Below, piece after piece: positions 54,810 to 64,000 of a DNA stretch of 64,000 nt. Under the pieces are notes generated by a model. That model was given only the letters and a program-made list of their open reading frames with translations, did no database searches and was not told the DNA's origin. Numbering within the stretch: position 1 is the stretch's first letter; each line of letters opens with the position of its first letter. Source of the DNA: Dendrolimus kikuchii (Eukaryota > Arthropoda > Insecta > Lepidoptera > Lasiocampidae); contig JAHHIN020000030.1 in assembly GCA_019925095.2 (NCBI GenBank), forward strand, positions 7,524,501 to 7,588,500. The letters run 5' to 3'. Made by a program: the position numbers and the translations under genes.

Positions 54810-55549
54810 CATACGTCTATGATTGGCCTACCAGCATCGTTCACTCTCTTGTCACCATAGGGTCCAAGGACAGCCTCAAGGCCGTCTCGTTTGGTCCCCA
54901 CCCAGCCATTAAGATCACCACACATAATAATTCTTTCGTTCCCTTCAGCCAGATCCAGAATTTCTCTCACAGACTCCCAAAACTTCTCGAGTTCTTGGGG
55001 ATCCGCTGAGCTTACGGGAGCATAAGCTGCGACCAGAAAAACTCGCGTGATCCCCAGTTTTAGGCGGACCCAGAGAAGTCTCGGGTTCACCAGACAATAA
55101 GCTTTTACTCCAGACACAAAGCGGGATGAGAGTAAGACGCCTACCCCCCCACTTGCACGCTCGTCCAGGTCCACGCCGGACCACAGAGCAAGCATGCCAC
55201 CGGGGAGGTCATCGACGTCGCACCCCTTCCGCTTTGTCTCTGTCAGACATAAGGCATCCAGACTTCTCTCATTCATTATATCAATCATTTCGTCCATCTT
55301 ATCTTTCATTCCACCTCTCACATTCCACGTGCCTATACGGCACTCTGCTCCTCTCGACCCGCCAGGTTTGGCGCTGCGTGAAGGGTGGCGGCCCCCTTCG
55401 CCGCATGCGCGAGAATTCACACCGACGGGGGCGCATCGGTGAGCGTCGCCTGCGGGGGACGCCCTATCGTGCACTGCACTCGGGTGAATTCTGGTCAGAA
55501 TTGTGGCCCTCTGGGCCAGCGGGCATCGCGACGAGCACGCTTCTGACAT
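54810..55549 (-). pseudogene. RTE ORF, endonuclease N-terminal part
   Basis: From MSEACSSRCPLAQRATILTR: domain starts ECRIGTWNVRGGMKDKMDEM (N), LDALCLTETKRKG (E), GGVGVLLSSRFV, VFLVAAYAPVSS, ERIIMCGDLNGWVG (D, N), KRVNDAGRPIIDV, then the LTR. The frame runs on 24 codons into the LTR before a stop. Joined at GTATG it continues as IIDVCMERNLLVSN, the expected RTE sequence. Confidence 0.85.
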
Positions 55550-55599
55550 GACCCCAAAATAATATCCCTTTGTATAAAATTCATATTTATAATTTCAAA

Positions 55600-57099
55600 C
55601 ATCAACAACGTAAATATAGAGAGAAAATACAAACATGAGGCCCGCATGAGACATTGATTCTCTGCGATTTTAGCGAAAATCATGAATGCAAGTTGCATCA
55701 AGAAGTGCAAGCCACTCATTTTGGAGCATCGAAAAATCAGATTACTTTACATTGTGGTATGATTTACTGGGCATCTGGATCGCAATCGTTCTGTTCTGTT
55801 TCGGACAATAAGTGTCATGAACCACACGCTAATTGGAGTCACCTTTTACCCGTTATTCAATTATTAAACTCAAAATGTCCTGATATTAAACGCATTCATT
55901 TTTTTTCCTATGGACCCAGCTCTCAATATAGACAAAAAAAAAACTTTTTTCTTTTGCAGTTTTATACCACAAAACTAGGTTTTGATATGTGTACGTGGAA
56001 CTTTTCGGAAAGCGGGCCCGGAAAGGGAGTAGCGGACGGAATAGGCGGTACTGTTAAAAGAACTCTAGATAAAGAAGTTGCTTACAGCCGGGATATCACA
56101 AACGGCAAAGAAGTCTTCGAAATACTTAAGTTAATTTCAAAATCTATACAGTTCTTTTTCATTGAAGAGTCAGATATAGAAATGGTTCAAGAACACGTTC
56201 CCATTGGTCTAAAACCAGTACCGGGAACGATGCAAATACATCAAGTACTATGTTTTGCAAATTCTGATCACTTATTAAACGGACTGTTAAGCTGCTTTTG
56301 CCAAATCGAAAAGGAGTCTGAGACGTGCAATTGTTATGAATTGAAAAAACATTTAATTCAAAATAGCCCAGTAACCATAAGTTCTTGCTACACAAGTTTA
56401 CCATCAACCAGCAAGATCGCTAGCACACTGTCTAATCCTTTATTACAAAATTTAAATGATGAAAATTTAGATTTAGATTATTTATTAACTGAAGCAATAC
56501 CACCAGACCTACCAATTCTGTATTTAAATAACTCCAGTTCAGACATAACTGAAAATTACATTTGGGACGAAAAAGTCACTGAATATTTAACGGAAACATT
56601 CAGTGACTCTATCGTGCCGGATGAAGACAGGGACGATAGGGCAGAAGAAGAGTCTGGCAAAGAAAAAAAATTTGAAAAGATACATACTCCTGTAATAACA
56701 ATACCTTTAAATGAAACACAAATTATTAACAAAACTAACATGTATGACAGTCAAAGTAATTCGAAGAAAGCATATCATAGTAACATATATAATACAGGTA
56801 ATTCTTCGCATAATTATTTTAAGAGACCGGCTTCTTCTACTATGTCTACTAAAAATGTTGCAAAAAAGAAACGTTCTGATACTAAAGAAAACAGTCCTCA
56901 AAATAAAAATCCTTCAATTAAGACAGTAATATCTCAAAGTTGGGAATGTTACGCATGTAAAAAAAATACTAAATTCCCGTCGGTAGATGTTACAAAATGT
57001 ATATCGTGTAAGCAATGGTTTTGTATCAATTGCAGTGAAGGTAATAATAATTTCGATTTTATATGTCGTAAATGTTTTGGTGAAGATTATATTTTGTAA
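55600..57099 (+). pseudogene. Sola-like transposase, catalytic and C-terminal part
   Basis: After the RTE, a short FKHQQRKYREK stretch in one frame and then the long frame from about 55654: LILCDFSENHECKLHQEVQA with THFGASKNQ, IHFFSYGPSSQYRQKKNFFL and CTWNFSESGPGKGVADGIGG with TVKRTLDKEVAYSRD. Three acidic motifs (CDFSEN, the FFSxGPSSQ motif, and (E)SGxGKGxxD) suggest an RNase-H-type D-D-D/E catalytic core. In the second motif a Tyr (SYGPSSQ) occupies the position where I would expect Asp. The C-terminus has a PHD/FYVE-like zinc finger: CYACKKN, CISCKQWFCINC, CRKC, stop 57099. Confidence 0.65.
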
Positions 57100-57760
57100 T
57101 GATTTGATCTCATTTTGTTGACTATGTGTAATTTAAATAACTTTAGAATAGGTAACAATAATGTTGTTTTTATATGTTGATTTTTATAAAAGTGTAATTA
57201 AAATAATTGAAAACCTCCTAAGAGCTTTTACGACTTCGTCATTTCATGCAAAATTTCAATTCTTTTTTATTAGAATATTAATGAACCAATTTTAATAAAA
57301 CTTCATACGTATAAGCAAAATACATAAGTTTAAAGATTTATCAGAGAACATTTTTAAAAAATAGTTATAGCTAAATTATACCTATATTAAATTTTCCATA
57401 GAAGCAAAGATTTGCACTTTTTTTTTAATACATACATACATTTCGGAATCCTGCATAATTTTTATCAAATTTTATTAAAATCGGTTCAGTAATTTCGAAA
57501 AAAAGGACTTGCTGGTTTGTATGAAATGCAGCAAGTCGTAATAAATGTCAAATATATTTTGGTGAAGAATATATTATTATTGTAACAATTTGATCTCATT
57601 TTGTTGACAATGTGCAATGTGTTGATAGTTTTAGAATAGGTAATAATTATTATAATGTTGTTTTCATTCATATATGATGTATGTTGATTTAAATACAGGT
57701 GTATATATAATAACTGAACACTTCATAAGAGAGTTTACGACTAACGGCATTTCATAAAAA
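57065..57760 (+). repeat. Imperfect direct duplication of the transposase 3' end
   Basis: TTTTGGTGAAGATTATATT through TTTGATCTCATTTTGTTGAC and TTTTACGACT at 57070-57240 recurs at 57555-57750 (TTTTGGTGAAGAATATATT, TTTGATCTCATTTTGTTGAC, GTTTACGACT). Period about 485 bp. Confidence 0.7.
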
Positions 57761-58643
57761 ACAAATCTTTGGATGATTTTCCACTTACTTTTCCCACCTT
57801 AAAGGTGCAGTGAAAGTAATAATAATATTGATTTTTTATATCGAAATTGTTTTTATACTAATTTTAAAATGTGCAATTATAGCTTTGGAATATGGAATAC
57901 GGAATGGAAGGTAGTAATAATATGTTCATGTTTTTTTTAATACCAAATAATGTTAAATTACATAAGTTTCTGTAGCTAAAATGGTTCATTGCATAATGTT
58001 ACAATTTGCAATATTTTGAATATGCAATATGTTCAAGTCTTATTGTTAATGTACAGTACGCTTAATAATTCTATTCCGTTACTTGAACAGTCAATTCCGT
58101 GACTGTCCTATTTTATATTTTGATTAAAATATTATTTTAAGAGCAAAATCCTTTCTAATTGCCATCAAAATTGTGATAATTTAGAGGTTATTCATTTTTA
58201 GAATATAAATTTAAAAAGAGTTCCTATATTGTTTCCTAATTGAGACACAAACCAAAAAGTATTTGACTAATTTCGTCCAAAGAGTAACGTAATGGAAAAT
58301 AAATTGATAAAAATGTATGTTTTTTATTAGTAATTTATTTTTTTCTTTATTTTATATTGAAGTACAAAATATTACTAACAAATAATACCAGTTGATTAAA
58401 TCCAAGCGTGTTTTATTTTATTTATATAACCGAAAGCTTATAGTAACGGAATGGAAGAATTTTTGTTTCCCAAGGGCATTAAATTACCTATATTTCATTA
58501 AATAATACAGAATAAGAGGTTCTGTTATTATTTTCATATCTTGAAAAGAATACCGCTTCTGAATTTAATGAAAAAAAACGAAATAAAACAAAAAAATAAA
58601 TTTCGACACTGAAAACAGTGTACACTTTTTGTGAAAATGACCC
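57761..58643. other. Right non-coding end of the Sola-like element
   Basis: AT-rich, no gene; ends with the terminal inverted repeat. Confidence 0.6.
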
Positions 58644-58702
58644 CAATACCACAAACTACTATGGATACTAGGATACTATTATACGTATATCAATACAATA
58701 TA

Positions 58703-58941
58703 CACAGCGCGTTCCACTAGTAGCTCATAAGGCCAAAAATGCTTCGTTTGCCTTTCCACAAGTCGACCGCGGTCGTTGTGGGCGTGGCGAAAACGTTACT
58801 AATGTCGTCATCATGTTCGATCACACAACGACCCATGTCAAGAGATGGGTCGAATAACCGTTCCTCTTGGGCTTATGATTGTAACGCCGGCAAGCCAGGA
58901 AATATCGCGGTCGTTATGAGTCTCTAATGGAACGTAGCCTA
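58703..58941. repeat. MITE, family M (copy 1)
   Basis: Ends AGCGCGTTCCACTAGTAGCT and, on the other strand, AGGCTACGTTCCATTAGAGA; inside are CGACCGCGGTCGTTGTGGGC and GGTCGTTATGAG. Looks like a hAT-type MITE. The left ~95 bp resemble the reverse complement of 62620-62735. Confidence 0.6.
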
Positions 58942-59448
58942 AGTATATATTATATGCAAGTACAGGTAATGTCGTTCTCAGTTTATCATGACATGACTTC
59001 CTCTATTGTTTTCTTTACTGCTGACATTAGACGTATTAACCAAATTGAATTAATTTAGTTGAGACACTGAACAGACACATTTTCAATAAAAATGAAATGA
59101 TTTAAGTTTACGTTTATATGGATCATTTTGGTTGACTCATCCAAATTGAAAGACAAATGTATAGTCTTAGATTTGCTTAAGATCAGGATAATAATCAAAT
59201 TCAATACTTTTATAGCTAGTTTGGTTGTAAACAAAAACACTTGCACTTGATCCGTTTCATAAACTTTATTCTCGATTAAATTAGCTTAAGACAATATCGT
59301 AATTATTCTAGATTAGTAACAAAGTAAATAAATCAGTAAATATAACAAAATTTAATATGCTTGTGGTTGACTTGCGAACAAGTATTTACTGGTTCCACTT
59401 GCTTTTTATGAATTACTTGTTTGTCCAAAGGCATTGGGTCCTAAACCT
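58942..59448. other. Sequence without recognised feature
   Basis: AT-rich; may hold the 3' UTR of zinc-finger paralog 2. Confidence 0.4.
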
Positions 59449-59691
59449 TTATACATAATCACATGTACGGTTTTTCTGTGTGTGGAATATGCCTTTTCTT
59501 GTAAATTTGTAAGAATTAACTGAATCAAGATGATGACCCTTTACATGTGCATTCAAACTACATCTTTGTGCAAATACATAGTCAAATATTCCGCACACAT
59601 ATGGTTTTTCCCAGTGTGTATATGCAAGTGGGTATCTAAAGTAATTTCTGGCAAATTTGTACTGATACAAACATATAACACAAGAATTTAT
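59449..59691 (-). pseudogene. Degenerate duplicated finger after paralog 2
   Basis: Downstream of the stop at 59692 the minus strand reads YQYKFARNYF...KPYVCGIFDYVFAQRCSLNA and HVKGHHLDSVNSYKF. It repeats the last finger of paralog 2 (GMCDYVFAQRCSLNAHIKAH) with lost cysteines, so it is an old tandem duplication outside the present frame. Confidence 0.7.
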
Positions 59692-61185
59692 TTAATCTGG
59701 GTGGTGAGCCTTTATATGGGCATTTAGACTACATCTTTGTGCAAATACATAGTCGCACATACCACACATATACGGTTTTTCCTCAGTGTGTATACGCAAG
59801 TGTGTATCTAATGTGCCTTTTCTGGCAAATTTGTTTTGACATATGTGACATGTATAATTTTTTTCCTTTGCATGTATATACTTTAGATGACTCGTTAAAT
59901 GACTCTTTTCTGAAAATCTCGAATCACAAATATCACACGTGTGAGGCTTTTCACCAGTGTGCTGACGAAAATGTCTGTTTAAGTGATCTTGCCTGACAAA
60001 TTGACGTTGACATATATGACATGAGAAGTTCTTCTCTTCCGTGTGTATGAACTTAATATGTTGTTTTAAATTACTTTTTTGCGAAAATCTATGGTCACAA
60101 AACTCGCATGTGTACGGTTTCTCCCCAGTATGCTTACAAAGGTGTACATTTAATTTGCCTCTGCTGACATATTTGCATTGACATATATGGCATGAATAGT
60201 TCTTTTCCTTCGTGTGTTTGGTCTTTATGTGTTCTACTAAGTTACACTTGCGTACACATCTATAATCACATAAATCGCATATGTACGGTTTTTCCCCAGT
60301 GTGTGTACGAAGATGTATATTTAATATGCTGTTTCTTGTGAACTTAGATTGACATAGGTGACACGAATAGTATTTATTGTATTTCATGTAGTATAGTATT
60401 TCATGAGCATGTTTAAACTTTATATGTTTATTTAAGTTACGTTTAATTGAAAATCGACAGTCACATAATTCACATTTGTACGGTTTCTCATCAGTGTGCA
60501 TACGCCTGTGTACATTCAACGCATCTTTTCTGACGAATTTGGTTTGGCATATATGACATGAGAAGTTCTTTTCATCTGTATGCCGAGACTTCATGTGTCT
60601 TTGTAAATAATCTTTACGTGGACACCTATAGTCACATAATTCACATTTGTACGGTTTTTCCCCAGTGTGCGTACGTATGTGTGCAACTAATTTGCCTTTA
60701 CTCCCAAATTTACATTTACATATATGGCATAACATGTTCTTTTCTGCTACTTTTTTATTATCAACTGTATCAAATTCATTTTCTTCTTTTATATTGTATA
60801 TTCTTTTGTATTTTATATTGTAATGTATTTAAAACATCAGACGATTCAACATTCTTCCAAACGCTTTGACTGACTTCATCTTCACTGTTAAATATATCAT
60901 TTTCATCTTTATAATTTTCTATAGATTTTTTAATTTGTTCTGGATTTGAAACACTAGCAATGTTCCTAAAATCTTCCGAATTTGATGAAGAAACTATATT
61001 CTGACTATTTGTATAATCAGTATGTACATTTCGAGTAATGTTTTCATCAAATTCGAAATTGTTCTCTGGTAAGCTAAAATTTAAACCATTATTTGACAGT
61101 TTTCTCTCCTTTATTCTTCCATAGACATTGCTCTCATTCTCTGTTGGTGGTACATCTTCTGCTCTGCGTTTTCTCGTTGGTGTGC
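59692..61185 (-). pseudogene. C2H2 zinc-finger protein, paralog 2, last exon
   Basis: The exon starts at 61185 after an acceptor (TATCGCAATTTTCAG): GTPTRKRRAEDVPPTENESN, then an acidic, Asn/Ser-rich linker (NIVSSSNSEDFRNIASVSNP) to 60776. The finger frame is open from ~60828 (NIKEENEFDTVDNKKVAEKN) to 59692. The two frames differ by one base within 60776-60828. Twelve C2H2 fingers follow, MLCHICKCKFGSKGKLVAHI to FAQRCSLNAHIKAHHPD, alternating the CHIC and CELCDY/CDLCDY types. All twelve keep both cysteines and both histidines. A sequence-specific nuclear DNA-binding protein is expected. Because the fingers are intact, the single shift may be a sequencing error or recent; otherwise the gene is dead. 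Confidence 0.8.
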
Positions 61186-61718
61186 CTGAAAATTGCGATA
61201 AACTATAATACAATAAATCCATAGACAAGTAGACTTTGTACAATGAATTTGAAAAAAGGACAGTGAGGGTTTATGCCTAGACTTGGTGTTTATGAGAAAC
61301 TAGCATAGCGGATTAGCTTAATTTTGATGGTAGTGGATAAGAAATTGCTCAAACTTCAAAAGGATTTAGATGAGAGATATAGCCGCCGACTTAATTCAGT
61401 AATATGAGGTCGCCAAGACAGCTCACTGTTAAATATAACGCCAAGGTTTTTGTCTTATCACTAAAAGGAATGATTGTCCTGTCAAACATTATGTTAGGTA
61501 TGGTACTCCAGGCGACCTTATTAAGCATCGGTGACCTGTGGATGACGAGAACTTGAGTTTTTTTCAGGGGTCACATAAAGCTCAAATGACTTTTTATTTA
61601 TCTTACTATATACAACTCTTCTGTTCATATGTATGTCACGGAACTCCTAAACGGTTGGACCAATTTTGTTGATATTTTTTATGTGTATCAAGTGGATTAG
61701 AGAATGATTAAGATTCTA

Positions 61719-61989
61719 TCCATACCTGAACGGAGAAAGAATACAATTCCTTGTGCCAGGCGGTATGAAATACGAGGTGACAAAACAACCAACAGCCACG
61801 TGGTAGGTATTTTCCCGTCTGGATTGGCTACCACCCCTGGTATAGAGTATAACGCAATAACAACCTTCAGTTGCGATCTTGCATTAGTGGCCATGTTCCA
61901 GTGGTGTGACAAAAGTCCATAGCCGATAGTAACCTATCTCCATCAGGTGCGCCGTCTACCTTCCTGCTGAACTTACGCAATAAAAAAAT
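61719..61989 (+). repeat. SINE, family S (in the intron of zinc-finger paralog 2)
   Basis: Diverged plus-strand copy (CTGAACGGAGAAAGAATACA to ACGCAATAAAAAAAT), between exon 61185 and exon 62157. Confidence 0.7.
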
Positions 61990-62156
61990 TCATAATTGGA
62001 CCAAGAGGTGGCGCTGCAATCAGAACGTAGATTTTTATTTTTATAGAGAGGGCCGACGTCTACCCGACCCGTTAGTTCATTTATAATCTTCTACTGACAA
62101 ACTTGGGGTCGTATGAAAAAGAATCAATGGATAAAATAACATAAAAACTTTGTTAC

Positions 62157-62335
62157 CTGGATCTGTCTTCTCGAATATGACTGGAACCTCTATTTGCGTC
62201 TGCACTATGATATTCCTTAGAGGTGCTTTGGCATAAAAATGTGTATTTGACTCATGTTCTACTAAGTCAGGGTATTCTCTGTGGTGATGTGAATCTAAAT
62301 AATCTGGAATTTCATTAACATATATTACAACTAGA
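62157..62335 (-). CDS. Candidate upstream exon of zinc-finger paralog 2
   Basis: The minus strand reads YVNEIPDYLDSHHHREYPDL, VEHESNTHFYAKAPLRNIIV and IFEKTDPG, ending at 62157 with donor CAG|GTAACA. The exon ends in phase 1 (one G), and the exon at 61185 begins GC, so joining gives GGC and ...EKTDPGTPTRKRR without a shift. The 5' border is unclear because a MITE-like sequence (62336-62405) adjoins; the first exon is not found. Confidence 0.55.
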
Positions 62336-62405
62336 GATGCCACGAATATTTGGCTCCTATTTGGTATTCGGTCACTGCTAGGCCGAATACCGATTACCAG
62401 ATCGT
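62336..62405. repeat. hAT-MITE-like piece with a 9-bp palindrome
   Basis: TAGAGATGCCACGAATATTTGG and GGTATTCGG...CCGAATACC with an 11-nt loop. Motifs of this type are frequent at hAT-MITE ends. Confidence 0.4.
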
Positions 62406-62619
62406 GAAAAAAGAACCACACATATTACTGAAAAAAAAAAAATATTCCCATCAAAAACTAATAATTAAACTACGTTTTAGACAATGATAAATGCGATTTT
62501 AATATTTCATTTCAGCCAGTTTGTAAAATGTCAAAATCAAATAAAAAATCATTTAAAATCGCGCTTAAAACCGTTAAAACATAATTTTAATTATGTGTTT
62601 TGAAGTTGTGAGCACTGCG

Positions 62620-62735
62620 TGAGCGAAAATCGTGACGTTTTCGCGGCGACCACAACGAACGCGGTCGCTATGTGGAACGGTTTAAGGAGCATTTTGGAGG
62701 CCGTGAGCTACTAAAGGAACGCGCCCTTTAAGTTT
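62620..62735 (-). repeat. MITE, family M (copy 2, partial)
   Basis: On the minus strand: GGGCGCGTTCCTTTAGTAGC, CTCCAAAATGCTCC, GCGACCGCGTTCGTTGTGG and GCGAAAACGTCACG, in the order seen at 58703-58800. Confidence 0.6.
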
Positions 62736-63193
62736 TTAGTACGAGTTGAAACATAGAATGTGCCAATCTTAAAATTCCATCGAAAAGGTCACATCTGATT
62801 GTAGCTCCTGACTGATGACAGATAGGGATGAAAAAAAAAAGGTCGAGCAAAAAAAATTTCATCATTGAACTGCAAAAAGATGACCACATAAAAACTTTAT
62901 GCTCAACCTAACATTTATTATTAGCTACAGACAATCAAAATTTAAAAACTTTTATGGGCAGGCTCACATTGATCAATTAATTTACGACAATGTGCAGTAC
63001 AGCTTATTACTTTACGGCACCATTCAGCCGCTTTTAAAGGCAGCTTCTGGTATTCGGCTTCCAGGTGGTGGAATAATATTCCGCCACCAATAAGAACCAT
63101 TCGAAGTCCACATATTTTTAAAATTAAACTGAAAGCGTTCCGGTACGAACACCAAAGACAGCAAAAGCGGATCACTCACTTGATACAAGCGCC
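62736..63193. other. Sequence without recognised feature
   Basis: No supported gene. GGTATTCGGCTTCCAGG and GGTGGAATAATATTCCGCC (a palindrome) at ~63050-63085. Confidence 0.35.
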
Positions 63194-64000
63194 TTTTTTT
63201 TTAGGCGGGCGAAATGCGTTTCGCATGCTGCTGGGTCCTTTACTAGGGACTAGACCAAAGCGACGAGAGGTGTCACCTACGAATGGGCGCACCAGAGTCA
63301 AATCACCGGCTTGTGTGGAGACTCGAAGACTCAATACTCCACTAAAACCACCCTCCTCCCATGTGCCCCGCGCTTATGGCAGGAAGAGCGTGAGACTTAG
63401 AACGTAGTTACGCCCACGCTGATCCTAGCGCATCAGTGCTTGAGAATGCCCCGGGAAAGGCAAACTCACTTCGTCAATAGGGGTGAAGACTCCTCTGCTC
63501 CCTAGATGCTATAGGGCCCCTGCAGCGGTATTACTGGAGGAGATCTTGCGCATATCTGCGCCTCCGGGACCCCGACTGACGTCGGTACCCGCGTCACGCA
63601 TGCGCACCTCTCTCCCTTTCTCGCTCCGCGACCTCCTTTTGAGACATGACAGTCTCGCAGAAATTGGCCGCACCCACCCAATGATCGTCGCTATGCAGTA
63701 TGGCTTGCACCAAACTGCCCAGCGAATCGATTGGATCTACGAGGGTCTCGAGTTCAAATCTCTGCGGTGCCCATGCTGCGCACTCGACCAGGGTATGAAA
63801 CGCAGTGTTTCGTGCGCCACACTGGCGGCATTGAGGAGAAGGCAGGCAGCCCGCAATCTGATTCAGATACTTATCGAAGCACCTATGCCCGGTAAGTATC
63901 TGTGTCATCCTGAAGGTCAGGGTCCCGAATTTCCGCGAGAGCCATCGCAACAGGTGCGGGCGCACCATCTCCACTGTCTCAATGCCAGCTACAGATTTTC
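63194..64000 (-). mobile_element. R1-clade LINE, 3' end, running off the window
   Basis: Minus strand: ORF2 C-terminus, 3' UTR (63593-63203) and poly-A (T-run 63194-63202). The element's 5' part lies beyond 64000. It is a different subfamily from 36013-39843 and closest in layout to the copy at 4261-4822. Confidence 0.85.
63594..64000 (-). CDS. R1 ORF2 C-terminus (partial)
   Basis: MVRPHLLRWLSRKFGTLTFR, MTQILTGHRCFDKYLNQIAG, the finger CRQCGARNTAFHTLVEC (C-x2-C...H...C), WVGAANFCETVMSQKEVAER and the end RERERGAHA. This matches the last ~130 residues of the RT frame at 36873-39380. The frame appears open to the window edge; upstream is not visible. Confidence 0.85.
   Translation of the reverse strand, partial: KSVAGIETVEMVRPHLLRWLSRKFGTLTFRMTQILTGHRCFDKYLNQIAGCLPSPQCRQCGARNTAFHTLVECAAWAPQRFELETLVDPIDSLGSLVQAILHSDDHWVGAANFCETVMSQKEVAERERERGAHA

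Larger units (their letters stand above)
51075..55556 (-). mobile_element. RTE-clade LINE, near full length, split by a solo LTR
   Basis: Minus-strand element from an ATG-proximal 5' end (~55556) to a (TATG)n-type 3' end (~51075), 3.2 kb without the LTR. One long ORF with endonuclease, linker and RT; the only coding defects seen are the LTR and a 4-bp duplication. AATATTCC at the left edge and AATATCCC at the right edge may be a decayed target duplication. Two 3' ends of this family are at 16540-17092. Confidence 0.85.
47037..58643 (+). mobile_element. Sola-like DNA transposon with nested insertions
   Basis: Terminal inverted repeats GGGTCATTTTCACAAAAAGT at 47037 and its complement ending at 58643, directly flanked by a 4-bp duplication CAAT (47033-47036 and 58644-58647). 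Total 11.6 kb, about 7.1 kb after removing the RTE LINE with its solo LTR. The interior has a foldback element (47846-49215), a small Cys-rich frame, and a broken transposase-like gene in two parts with a C-terminal zinc finger. The 4-bp duplication and the HFFSxGPSSQYRQK / GKGVADGIGG motifs suggest the Sola superfamily. The termini start eight bases after the neighbouring mariner ends. Confidence 0.75.

Noticed and set aside
54122..55009. Plus-strand frames across the solo LTR and RTE endonuclease
   Set aside because: They cross the LTR border and oppose the recognised RTE frame; no domain.
1..64000. CRISPR array, operons, ribosome binding sites or bacterial terminators
   Set aside because: The window is eukaryotic (spliced genes, SINEs, LINEs); no array-like regular spacing was seen.
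1..64000. Integrated viral or polydnavirus sequence
   Set aside because: No viral structural or replication genes were recognised; the reverse transcriptases are all LINE or Ty3/Gypsy type.

Overview
The window is AT-rich nuclear DNA from an insect, most likely a moth or butterfly. Host coding sequence is sparse. Most recognisable sequence is transposable-element debris: R1-clade, RTE and CR1-group LINEs, Ty3/Gypsy remnants, Tc1/mariner, pogo, P-like and Sola-like DNA transposons, Helitron-like fragments, foldback elements and an abundant ~300-bp SINE. The lepidopteran call is inference, from the element mix and the familiar look of the SINE tail and the RTE 3' end. No database search was possible.

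Host genes. (1) An asteroid-family (XPG/FEN1-like nuclease fold) gene at 13978-16146 (+), split by a tRNA-derived SINE inserted in the coding exon. (2) Two paralogous C2H2 zinc-finger genes on the minus strand, at 29602-30528 (6 fingers) and 59692-61185 (12 fingers), each with a one-base frame break ahead of the fingers. The second has a likely upstream exon ending at 62157. (3) A solitary minus-strand exon with good splice sites at 41123-41342.

Layout. 0-9 kb: SINEs, a pogo/Tigger relic, a 1.5-kb foldback element, an R1 tail with target duplication, an LTR-like segment and a LINE RT fragment split by a SINE. 9.3-11.6 kb: a 2.25-kb non-autonomous element with a THAP-start remnant and 8-bp target duplication. 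12-21 kb: LINE and mariner relics around asteroid. 21-29 kb: second foldback element, a 3'-truncated CR1-group LINE, Gypsy pol debris. 29-36 kb: zinc-finger paralog 1, SINEs, simple repeats, a tandem duplication. 36-39.8 kb: an R1-clade LINE inserted in a tRNA-like sequence with a 15-16-bp duplication. 43.4-58.6 kb: two adjacent nested stacks. 58.7-64 kb: MITEs, zinc-finger paralog 2 and another R1 element leaving the window.

The nested stacks are the clearest result. A DD41D mariner (43460-47029, TA duplication) is split by a second, nearly identical copy of the THAP/8-bp element (43884-46132). Beside it a Sola-like element (47037-58643, CAAT duplication) is split by an RTE LINE (~51075-55556), which is itself split by a 1254-bp solo LTR (53556-54809, CATAC duplication). 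For the SINE in asteroid, the THAP/8-bp element in the mariner and the LTR in the RTE, removing the insert plus one target copy restores the host reading frame, which confirms those boundaries and the order of insertion.

The best candidate for something undescribed is the THAP/8-bp family. The two copies differ by only a few bases over 2.25 kb, both carry the same internal Helitron-like piece and SINE, and the combination of 8-bp duplication and THAP start points to the P superfamily.
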